Of a DNA stretch of 64,000 nucleotides, positions 23,666 through 31,945 are shown in pieces. Numbering within the stretch: the first letter of the stretch is position 1; each line of letters begins with the position of its first letter. Both the position numbers and the translations under genes were made by a program. Where the stretch lies: the NCBI RefSeq assembly GCF_026262505.1, contig NC_067205.1, positions 3,844,001 to 3,908,000 of the forward strand, read 5' to 3'. The stretch is from Trichomonas vaginalis G3. Its lineage: Eukaryota; Parabasalia; Trichomonadida; Trichomonadidae. The notes under the pieces were generated by a model. The model saw only the letters and a program-made list of their open reading frames with translations. It was not told where the DNA came from and made no database searches.

Positions 23666-25047
23666 AATGACCAAATTTCATGAATTTCCTTAAGACAGAA
23701 AAAATAACGCTAGTTTTTTATAAAATATTTTTTTTATTTTGTATGTAAAGACAGATATGTCAACATCAGAGAACACAACAACTGCTATCGTTCATGAAGC
23801 CATAAATGAAAATATGAGTACATACAGTTTAACAAACAACTCCGTCTCATTCGTTCGGTCAAAGATGACATGTACCAAATGCAAAGTATTTTGACAGCAT
23901 GTTTTGCTCCAGATACTAAGAAACCACAAGACTGGTTTGAATTAAATAAGCACTCATGAACTCCTCAGTGAGTTTGAACATGTAGAACTTAAAAAGATGT
24001 ACCAAGACAGACAAAATTACCATCACATCTAAAAGTAATTATTTCATAAGTTCCTAGTTAGTTCAATAGCAATGTGGGCTTCGCCTCGCTATGCTTGGTA
24101 TATTTACAGACTTCTTGACGAAGTTGCTGAAAAATCATGTAAAGCGTTATTTTTGGTCTTTATACAAGATAGAAAATAACGCTAGTTTTTTATAAAATAT
24201 TTTTTTATTTTGTATGTAAAGACAGTATGTCAACATCAGAGAACACAACAACTGCTATCGTTCATGAAGCCATAAATGAAGAATATGAGTACATACATAT
24301 AACAAACAGTTACGTCTCATTCGTTCGGTCAAAGACGATATGTACCAAATGCAAAGTATTTTGACAGCTCTTCGTTCTACAAAGCAAGCATATCATTGGT
24401 TTGAAAACCAGCAGGCAAAAGAACTTTTAGAAGAATTTCCTCATATGTTTGCGTTCCTCGGAAAACCGAGGAACGAGATTCCGTACGAAAATCGTAAAAA
24501 TTTGCCAAATAGTTTTGAAAGGATATTATGTTCATAGACTTCTTGTAAATGCTGTTTGCAATGTGGGCTTCGCCTCGTTACGCTTGTTATATTTCATGAT
24601 GTTAGATGAATTCATAGACAAGAACGTGAAGAGATGGAAAAGAAACTTCAAGCAAAAGATGAAGTCATTGAAGCAAAGACAAAAACATACAGAAAGAATA
24701 CCACGTTCGGTACCAAAAGGAAAGGAAAAGAACTATAAGTTATGATTTACACTGAAGAGATGGAAAATGAAGAAGACAGAGATATGGTTATGTTGCATTT
24801 ATCAGAAGAAACAACAAAAGCTTTTACGACCTTGCTAAGATTTACAAATCTGACAGAAATTGGTTCTATCGCGAAAACTTACCGATTTCAATGACCCCAA
24901 ATGAAGATGTGAAACAAATAGTTCAAGATACTTTACCTCAAACACACTATGATATTAAAGGTTGTACAATACTTACCTTCAAAGAAGATTTGCCATTGTT
25001 AAAGGAAAAAATAACAGAGTATTTTGACAACTTCAAACAAGCAGAGT
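23666..25047 (+). pseudogene. Two tandem KilA-N-family remnants (broken)
   Basis: Two copies of the same leader and N-terminal sequence (about 23700 and 24185) start two remnants, the first short, the second reaching about 25047. Both resemble the P2 locus at 62689-63565: an N-terminal ENTTTAIVHEAINE-like stretch, a KilA-N-type core (AMWASPRYA in the clean relative) and a C-terminal part ending in a lysine/glutamate-rich tail. The pair is a local duplication; both copies are broken, several breaks in total. The second contains a GC-rich stem-loop at 24452-24475 (arms CGTTCCTCGG / CCGAGGAACG). Confidence 0.65.
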
Positions 25048-25119
25048 AAATGAACCATTTATTTTTGGTCTTGACTTCAGATGGCTCAGGTAGCTCTAGA
25101 TGGTAAATTGTCTTGTCAA

Positions 25120-25403
25120 ATCCTTCTGGCATTCCGAGTCCTTCCTTCCAACATTCCAAGTCCTTCCTTCCAACAAGAAAAAAATTTCCTGACAACTGGA
25201 AAAAAATTTCCTGACAACTGGAAAAAAATTTCCTGTTGTTCGTCCGTAAACCATTCAAATTTTCGAAAATTGAGAACTTTTTTCCCGACAACTGGAAAAA
25301 TTTTTCCCGACAACTGGAAAAAAATTTCCCGACAACTGGAAAAAAATTTCCCGACAACAGGAAAAGTTCTTCCTTCCGACAGGACACAAACGAATGTCCG
25401 ACG
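25120..25403. repeat. Tandem array of a ~21-bp repeat behind the ATPase gene
   Basis: About seven copies of a unit containing (C/T)CGACAACTGG or CTGACAACTGG followed by AAAAAAATTT, in two sub-arrays split by a unique stretch at about 25235-25275. It starts with two copies of ATTCC-AGTCCTTCC and ends with a copy of the CACAAACGAATGTCCGACG repeat. It lies between the ends of the KilA-N remnant (plus) and the ATPase gene (minus). Confidence 0.8.
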
Positions 25404-25487
25404 TTCCTCTTCCTGAATGTCTTCCAAAGCCAGAAGAACCGACAGCCCCAGCACCACAACAGACTAAGACTCAAACACTTACATTTT

Positions 25488-26363
25488 TCAAGCTTGACTT
25501 TTTACAATTTGAACTTTGTTCGCGTAGATATGAATTCTGAAAGAAGTATGAGGGTCTTGTATGACTTTGTACTTCTCCCATAGTTCATGTCTGTCAAACT
25601 TACCTGCCATGGACTCTTTCATAAGTTCCATGAAATCGTCTTCGGACAATCCAGGGAAAAGTATAATGTCAGTCAGTATTCTCTTTACATCCTTACTTAA
25701 ACTCTTTGCTGTCTGTACACAAATGACAACAGAGATGTTAAAGTGTCTGAGCTTCTTAAGAATTCGACACATGTCTTGTTCTCTGTTCTTTAACAAAGGA
25801 TGAGAAGCAAAGTCATCTAAGATAAGAAGACATCTATGAGGGTATGTCTTCCAATCGTAAGATTGCAATTTCTTCGAAATGTATTCTATCTCTTTCTGTT
25901 TGTTTCTGAAGTGTTTCTTCTCTAATATTCTCTGCATTTCCTCATTTGGGTCTTTAAACTTAGAATTGACATACTCATTTATAGCATTATACTTCAAAAC
26001 TCTTCTTTGGTACTTCTTTATCCAATCTAACAACTCAGTATCCTTTATACATACTAACTTAGACTTCTTTATAATATCTTTGAACGAATTGACGGTTTGG
26101 TCAAATTGACCAGAAGTACTACAAATAACAACTAACTCATAGAATGGGTTCTTCTCATCTAGTTCTTGTTGTTGTGCAGCCATTTTAAGATAAGTGAAAG
26201 TCTTACCCGACCCAGGTGGTGCGATTAGACCTGTTATACCATTCTGAGCAAATAAGAACTTGTCATGTATGGGTTTTATCTGAGCATTTTCTAACTTCCT
26301 CTTGTTCTTGTTTAAAACATTCTCAAATTTCTTGTCAATGTCAGCAAACTTTTTTTCTAACAT
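25488..26363 (-). CDS. A32-like (FtsK/HerA-type) packaging ATPase
   Basis: 291 aa, whole frame. A Walker A motif (GLIAPPGSGKT) lies at residues 45-55 and a Walker B (LLILDD) at 179-184, with a sensor-type QTAK at 217-220. Spacing and length fit the DNA-packaging ATPases of Polintons, virophages and large DNA viruses, which pump the genome into the capsid. The N-terminal 40 residues and residues 110-170 are basic and probably helical. It is transcribed opposite to the 151-aa gene at 26401, the two starts being 37 bp apart, so they share an upstream region. Confidence 0.8.
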   Translation of the reverse strand: MLEKKFADIDKKFENVLNKNKRKLENAQIKPIHDKFLFAQNGITGLIAPPGSGKTFTYLKMAAQQQELDEKNPFYELVVICSTSGQFDQTVNSFKDIIKKSKLVCIKDTELLDWIKKYQRRVLKYNAINEYVNSKFKDPNEEMQRILEKKHFRNKQKEIEYISKKLQSYDWKTYPHRCLLILDDFASHPLLKNREQDMCRILKKLRHFNISVVICVQTAKSLSKDVKRILTDIILFPGLSEDDFMELMKESMAGKFDRHELWEKYKVIQDPHTSFRIHIYANKVQIVKSQA

Positions 26364-26400
26364 ATTTTTAGAAAAATTAAAAATTTTTATCTTTTAGGAA
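26364..26400. promoter_or_regulatory. Divergent start region, ATPase / 151-aa gene
   Basis: 37 bp, almost only A and T, including AAAAATTTTTATCTTTTAGG before the plus-strand ATG and a mirrored A/T-rich stretch before the minus-strand ATG. It is too short to hold two separate promoters, so a shared bidirectional one is likely. Confidence 0.4.
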
Positions 26401-26856
26401 ATGTCTAGCGATTTCGCTATCTATATTCGAGACAAGCTTTTCGACAGCAAAACATCTGTAGACCATAAAATCTTACATAGTGTAAACAAGAAAGGTGAAT
26501 TTGTTCTAAAGTTCTGTTTCTGGGAATATGACAAGAACCATAAAACATTAGGCAGAGAAGTCTTTAAGTTTGTCAATGACAGACTTGTTGACAGAGATGA
26601 CGCCTCTTGGAGAGATGAAGTCCAACAAAAGTTCTTAGAATGCAAAGAAGGCACATGCGCTGTTCTTGAAGATGAAATAGAAAACAGAATAGAAGAGCTA
26701 TTAAAGGACAAAGAACTTTTACATAAATATGGTTCTGAGAAGTTTGACATAACTCCACCAGAGAAGAAGAAGAAGAGAGAGAAGAAAGAAAAGAAAGTAG
26801 AAGAAGAGAAGAAAGAACCTGAACCAGTTCCAGAGAAAAAGAAATTTGACATGTAA
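26401..26856 (+). CDS. Polinton protein with lysine/glutamate tail
   Basis: 151 aa, whole frame. The N-terminal 110 residues form a compact domain with FWEYDKNHKT and FKFVNDRLVDRDD; the last 40 residues are Lys/Glu/Pro-rich (KKKKREKKEKK). The partial P2 gene at 63654 shares the pattern (LKEYDRYHNE, IKFVDKKLVNNE) and the spacing, so this is a conserved gene of both families. No known domain recognised. It is a single plus-strand gene embedded among minus-strand genes. Confidence 0.7.
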   Translation: MSSDFAIYIRDKLFDSKTSVDHKILHSVNKKGEFVLKFCFWEYDKNHKTLGREVFKFVNDRLVDRDDASWRDEVQQKFLECKEGTCAVLEDEIENRIEELLKDKELLHKYGSEKFDITPPEKKKKREKKEKKVEEEKKEPEPVPEKKKFDM

Positions 26857-26872
26857 AAATAAAATTTTATTT

Positions 26873-27292
26873 TTAGAACATTTCTGGGTCAATGTCAATG
26901 TTCTCTTCCTCTTTAGGAGCAAACACTGGTTTAGACTCTAAAATCTTTTTACCCAATTTACCTTGAACTTCAACTATCTTAGACTCATAATATTCATAGT
27001 CGTCTGCTTTCTTTGGTTCATAAGGTATAACAAGTTTGTATGCTTTGCCTTCTTCGAGTTTGAGAAACTTTCTGTCAAAATTTTCTTTGACTGCTAACAA
27101 ACCTTCTATGTCTAAGTCTTCAAATTTCGCACCATTTTTAGTCACAATAGCAAACTTAACAGGTTCGATGTTCCAAACTTTGTCAAATGTAGACTTTTCA
27201 AAATGGTAGAAGTAAACATTCAAATATATGAATGGGTCTAGTTCTTCTTTAAGTCCTGTCATGTACTTGTTGACTGAAATATATTTCGTCAT
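26873..27292 (-). CDS. Small acidic-tailed protein, ssDNA-binding-like candidate
   Basis: 139 aa, whole frame. The first about 110 residues contain alternating hydrophobic strands (LNVYFYHF, VKFAIVTKNG, YKLVIPYEP); the last 15 are acidic and end NIDIDPEMF. The P2 protein at 61928-62401 has similar length, similar strand pattern and an equivalent acidic end (IDIDEG, EIDPEA). A small domain plus acidic C-terminal tail is the layout of single-stranded-DNA-binding proteins, which a protein-primed replication system needs, but no diagnostic motif is visible, so this is a hypothesis. It directly follows the helicase locus on the same strand. Confidence 0.6.
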   Translation of the reverse strand: MTKYISVNKYMTGLKEELDPFIYLNVYFYHFEKSTFDKVWNIEPVKFAIVTKNGAKFEDLDIEGLLAVKENFDRKFLKLEEGKAYKLVIPYEPKKADDYEYYESKIVEVQGKLGKKILESKPVFAPKEEENIDIDPEMF

Positions 27293-27327
27293 CTTTTCTA
27301 TCGGATAAAAAAATGTTTTTTTTAAAT

Positions 27328-28560
27328 TTACTCAGAAAAATTTTTCTTTGTATATACGCCGTTCTGAACATCTAAAAGACTTTTGACATTTGCCAAGAAT
27401 GTACGTTTAGAAGCTGCCATATAACCATACTCTTGACAATATTGTTTATATGAATCGTACAATGACCTTTCATCTAAACACTCAAAGTTAGTCTCATCTA
27501 TAAACAGTTCATATACACTCTTGTTTGCTTCTAACAATGTTTGTCTCTCTTCGGTATATGGAATTTGTCTTGGATTGAACTTAGAAATATCTAATGTCAT
27601 AAAATATGAGAACAAGTGGTTGTAAAAGTCAGATGTCAAAGTTTCTGACTAAGCGTCAAAATATTCTGTATCTTGCATATGAGAATCTGACGTTCTGACA
27701 ACTACATATCTTCTGTCAGAACTTTCTAACTTCATCGGAACGGCGTTGTTTGAAACCATAATGAAATTTGCAACATTTTCACAAACTCTTTGGTCTTTAT
27801 ATTTTCTTTCAACAACTCCAACTTTGTCTGTTATAAGACTCTTCAAAGCATCTGAGTTTAAAACCTTTGTTGTATCTATACTTTGAAGTTCGTTACATAC
27901 TATAAGTTTCATATTCTCTATTGAGGAGTTAAATTTACCGCAGATGTTTTCTAAGTTTGTCATATTCGGTTCGAATAGCCCTCTAACAGTTTGCACAAAA
28001 TATCTGTAAAGAAAGTGTTCTTACCTGTTCCTTGTTTTCCAATTATAATGAGAGCAGTTTCATTTTTAGCACTTGGATGTTGTAAGATGTTTGCAAACCA
28101 ACATAAGATATACTCATAAACCTTTTCGTTTCCATTGCATATAATTTCTTTGACATGGTCTAACCAAGCTTCTATAATACTTTTTCCATTCTACTTGTTC
28201 GTATTTATATCCAGTGAAGATAGAATAGAAGTTTGGAGAAGGTGTATAGAACTTTATACCTCGAACTGAAAAATCTTCTAACTTTGACAATAAGATATCC
28301 CAAGCATCTAACATCTTCATTCCAACTTGTACGACTTTTATTTTCTTAAGTTTCTGTCTACATTCTTGTTCTGAAACTATTGTTGCTCTTGGTTTGTTAA
28401 AGACAACATCCCATTCTTTCATGACATAACATTCTGGGGCAGAGTCAACATAAATGACTAAACGTTTCAAATTCTCGACTGCTTTGTTATAGTCTCGAAA
28501 TGGACACATATTTCTGAATGCTTGGAAGTCATAAAAATCTGAAACATCTATTCTGTACAT
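27328..28560 (-). pseudogene. SF3 (D5-like) helicase locus (broken)
   Basis: The locus has the signatures of superfamily-3 / poxvirus D5-type helicases: a P-loop region with GKQGTGKNTFF, then a conserved FIMVSNNAVPMKLESSDRR segment, preceded by a D5-N-like stretch (KFYTPSPNFYSIF) and followed by a C-terminal helical part. Such proteins unwind DNA at the replication fork in viruses and many Polinton-like viruses. The locus is broken in about two or three places. It lies between the minor capsid locus and the small acidic-tailed gene, all on the minus strand. An AT-rich leader lies at 28561-28590. Confidence 0.7.
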
Positions 28561-28588
28561 TTTTATAAAAATAAAAAAAATATTTTTT

Positions 28589-29378
28589 TTATTCTTGAGC
28601 TATTTGTTGCATTTGTTGTTCTTGAGCTATTTGTTGTTGAAGTTGTTCTTGTAATACAATACTTTCACCAGTTGCATCTTCCAATTCGAAACTTTCTGCC
28701 GTCATTGACAAATACATAGGACATAAAAGTTTTACAGGAACAAAGTTTGCGTCAACTAATGTCAACGTTATACTTGCAAAGTGTTTGAGTTCACTAAGGT
28801 TGAAAATTCTGCATTCGAATGAACAATAGGCAAACCAGCAGAGAAAGTGTTGTTTATACGCATGAGTATCTTTTGGTCATAGTAGTTTCTGTCGACATTC
28901 GAATAGCACTTTGAACCTAAGTTTGAAACAATATATAAAATAGGTGTACTTAAAGTCAATGGAACAGACATTCCTTGTATGACACCTTTTCCTGTTATAG
29001 GAAACTGTTGGTAGTAAAAACCAGATATAAGTTTTGTATTATAGCTCATATCGTTTATACTAAACTCGGTCGGACATCCAAACATAATGAAACCTGCTCT
29101 AGTTGCAGCACATGTTACACTCGTCCTTAAAGTATTAAATAAGTCAACAAAACCTGTTGGTGGTATATCTGAGTAAGTATCTTCAAAGAAGTATTTTTTA
29201 CCATTCACAACAACAAAGTCTTCTGGTGTCAAAAGAGCAAAACAGGCTTTAGTCGTCATTCGTGTTTAAGGTTCAGTTTACAATATCGTCCTTGAGGACT
29301 TTGTAAGTTTGTTGTTATAGAATTATATGACTCAGGGTTTTTAGTCGTAATAGTATAAACCATTATGTCTTCTGCCAT
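28589..29378 (-). pseudogene. Minor capsid (penton-like) protein locus (broken)
   Basis: The locus begins MAEDIMVYTITTKN and continues through strand-rich sequence to ITLTLVDANFVPVKL and a glutamine-rich tail. The late part follows the pattern of Polinton minor capsid proteins: ILYIVSNLG, a spacer, YYDQKILMRINN, then a closing strand with LVDAN. Expected size and position next to other capsid genes agree. One break is apparent. I see the pattern but cannot run a structure comparison. Confidence 0.55.
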
Positions 29379-29965
29379 TTACTTAGCAAATAAACTTTTA
29401 ATGAAATGTTGTGGTCGTCAAATATTTTTATGACGTCTGGGAAACTATATTTTAAGTTCAACGTTTCACCTCCTTTCATAACGTATATCTTGTCAATGAC
29501 ATTATATGAAACACCACAGCAAGCAATGTCGGGTTCTATTTCTTTGATGTTTATATCGTCTGCCTCTGTCAAAAGTTTCAATAGTTCTTTCAAAACTTCA
29601 TGAGGTGCGATGACATATGAGTTCACTTTTACAGGGTTGTGCTCAACCAAGTTTAACATTATACCCAAAGCTTGACAAATCTTCTCCTGAGTTTTAAGTT
29701 TGTCTTTAAGTTGTTGGTAGTCGTTTCGAATATCTGCAACAGAACTTAAGTCTCTGCTAACTTCAGGGTATGTTGGTTGTTCTTTTACAGGAACTATTGT
29801 TATACCATCTTCGTCTTCGTATGGTTTCCCCACTTCAACATCTCTTTCTTTGACATTGACAACAACACTTTGACTGTTTGTTTGAGTTGGTGAATTTAAC
29901 TTCACATCTGCCACCGCCATTAAACCTTTTGAAACACTCACGCTTCTATTTTTCGGAAATGACAT
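29363..29965 (-). CDS. Unknown 200-aa Polinton protein
   Basis: The start chosen is MSFPKNRSVSVSKG (29965), because the upstream extension overlaps a plus-strand gene and looks unlike coding sequence. Residues 35-75 are Pro/Glu/Asp-rich, 75-115 look coiled coil (NDYQQLKDKLKTQEKICQAL), and the C-terminal 80 residues are compact and mixed. No family recognised. It overlaps the start of the minor capsid locus by about 16 bp, which suggests a tightly packed late-type gene row. Confidence 0.55.
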   Translation of the reverse strand: MSFPKNRSVSVSKGLMAVADVKLNSPTQTNSQSVVVNVKERDVEVGKPYEDEDGITIVPVKEQPTYPEVSRDLSSVADIRNDYQQLKDKLKTQEKICQALGIMLNLVEHNPVKVNSYVIAPHEVLKELLKLLTEADDINIKEIEPDIACCGVSYNVIDKIYVMKGGETLNLKYSFPDVIKIFDDHNISLKVYLLSKWQKT

Positions 29966-29983
29966 TTTACTTAGAATAAAAAG

Positions 29984-30402
29984 ATGGACGTATTTGAGTA
30001 TCTCTTCGAATTGAAGCAAAACAAAGTTTACACACACAAACAATACAAGTTCATTGATAGAATAGTTCTTTACACAAACAATGGAAAATGTTATAGAATA
30101 GCAGTCTTTGCTGAACCAAAATATTTTCATAAAGCAAAGAAAGTTGGTATAACGAGATGGTGAAAGTTCTTGACGTTGACAAAAATATAACAACAAAACT
30201 GACCGATATTTCTAAAGGAAAGTTTATAATACAATTTTATGTCAAAACTGGCGTACTGTCAATATTTGACGGAGAGAAGTCAGTTCAAGAACAACTTACT
30301 GACCTGCTGCCAAAATCTGCTCGATGGAAGCTGTCGTTATGCCAATCTGAGGAGCCCCAGCAGGTTTCATCGAACGAATCTTCAAAAGAGCATCTTCCGT
30401 GA
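29984..30402 (+). CDS. Small plus-strand gene region opposite the capsid end
   Basis: Two short overlapping frames: one of 59 aa from 29984 (MDVFEYLFELKQNKVYTH), one from 30157 (MVKVLDVDKNITTKLTD). The second runs into the 3' end of the major capsid gene on the other strand, so its last 35 or so residues may not be meaningful. The same region is present in inverted orientation next to the gap (8830-9074). Function unknown; starts are 19 bp from the divergent 200-aa gene. Confidence 0.45.
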
Positions 30403-31945
30403 AAAGTGCTATTGGTTTTGTAAACTTCTTTGCTCTCAGTTCATATGGACCGTCTCTGTCACCAGTATATTGTATTTGTACAGTACCAACAGTTGAAATA
30501 CCACCCATAAAGTCTTCTGAGTCAGCAAATGGAATGCCAAGCCAAAAGTTTGAACGGTCTCCATTTGTATATTGAGTTTTTTGACTTCCTGTATGGGTCC
30601 ATACTTTCACATATGGCATAATAGAACTTTGCATTTCAGGGTTAATGGTTGTTGTGAAGTTGTTGTTAAAGTTCATAGCATCTAATGTCAAGTTGTATGA
30701 CCTCATATCCTCAACTGTAGAATATTCTTCTCTTGGATAATATTTGCCATCTATGTTTATATGGTATTTAATACCAGGGTTGTAGAAGCAAGAATAGTCA
30801 TTTATAGTTCGTCTGAACAGTACAAACATAGTATCTGCATGTTTCATTGCAGTTGTTAAAGCAATATCTGTTCTTGCACCTGGGTCAGCACTTTGGTTTC
30901 CAACTTCACCTGCAAAGTCTTTGACAGATATTTGGTGTATAGGGAACATAAGTGGAACTGCAATATATTTGGCAGCTAAAGCATTTGAAATATCTGGGTC
31001 CAACATATAGACTGCAAGTCTGCTTTCTATTCTCTTGCATTCAAACTTTTCGCATGTAAACTTAACTGGGTCCCAAGCATCTCCAGCAGCATTGAAATAA
31101 TAGTTTACTTCAGTGTTGAGGTTTGAGAAACCAAAGTCTAAGTCAACTTTGTTTTTGCAAAAGTCGGCGAATGACATTTTATTTGTTCCCACTACTTCTG
31201 TAAGAGTGAATGGGTCTTGTGTTGGTGCAATGACTAAGTTATTTTTGCTTGGAGTAAGTTCGATAGAAATTTTTCCTGCCCAGTTTGGCAAGTATCTTAA
31301 AAACCTGAAGATGAGGAAAGATGACAAAGGAACTCTAAGTTTCAGTTTTACTTTGGTTACTGCTGCTGCAGTTTGTCCAGAAAGGTCAACATAAACTCCT
31401 GGAACGTTAGGGTCAAGTCTTCTTATTTTCTCAATAGTTGCATACTGGTCTGTTTGTTCTCTAGCTTGTGGTTGTACTGAGTTTCTCAAAGCGAACCATT
31501 CATAGTTTGCCCATGTTACTGTTTGAACTAAGTCAGAGTTAGAATATATCTTATATCCCATGAAAACTTCTGGAGCATATTGGTATCCGACATAGAAAAT
31601 TCCATTGCAACCTTTCTTGTCAGACAACTTGGCAGAAGGTTTTATTTCAATGTCTTGTTCCACGTATAAGAAAGAGTTGTCAATAGAAATTATATGAAAC
31701 CTGTCGCAAGCAATATCTACTGTTGTTGAAGAACCTTCTCCAAACTCACCTACGTTTCCATAAGAAACAGCAGTTGTATATTCGTAAGTTCCAGGAACTA
31801 TTTCTGACCTTCTAATGGCATTGTCGCATTCGTTATACCATTCGGAAACATTTCCATTCATAGCATCCAAAACTGTTGGCGTTATATTCTGAGCGGCGTA
31901 CATTTCATATGAGTAAAATATAGAATAGTTGGATTTATATGTCAT
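30296..31945 (-). CDS. Major capsid protein (double jelly-roll, hexon-like)
   Basis: 549 aa from the ATG at 31945 (MTYKSNYSIF), whole frame; a longer start is possible but is not ATG. Size, strand-rich composition, and position beside minor capsid and ATPase genes fit the double-jelly-roll capsid protein of Polintons. Two similar halves can be seen, the first closing around LPNWAGKISIELTPSKN, the second containing FVLFRRTINDYSCFYNPG. The latter aligns with WALFRKKDNYYVNFENP of the P2 capsid locus, and the overall order of features matches. Expected role: the main shell of the virion. The copy in PA is at 7130-8775. Confidence 0.65.
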   Translation of the reverse strand: MTYKSNYSIFYSYEMYAAQNITPTVLDAMNGNVSEWYNECDNAIRRSEIVPGTYEYTTAVSYGNVGEFGEGSSTTVDIACDRFHIISIDNSFLYVEQDIEIKPSAKLSDKKGCNGIFYVGYQYAPEVFMGYKIYSNSDLVQTVTWANYEWFALRNSVQPQAREQTDQYATIEKIRRLDPNVPGVYVDLSGQTAAAVTKVKLKLRVPLSSFLIFRFLRYLPNWAGKISIELTPSKNNLVIAPTQDPFTLTEVVGTNKMSFADFCKNKVDLDFGFSNLNTEVNYYFNAAGDAWDPVKFTCEKFECKRIESRLAVYMLDPDISNALAAKYIAVPLMFPIHQISVKDFAGEVGNQSADPGARTDIALTTAMKHADTMFVLFRRTINDYSCFYNPGIKYHINIDGKYYPREEYSTVEDMRSYNLTLDAMNFNNNFTTTINPEMQSSIMPYVKVWTHTGSQKTQYTNGDRSNFWLGIPFADSEDFMGGISTVGTVQIQYTGDRDGPYELRAKKFTKPIALFTEDALLKIRSMKPAGAPQIGITTASIEQILAAGQ

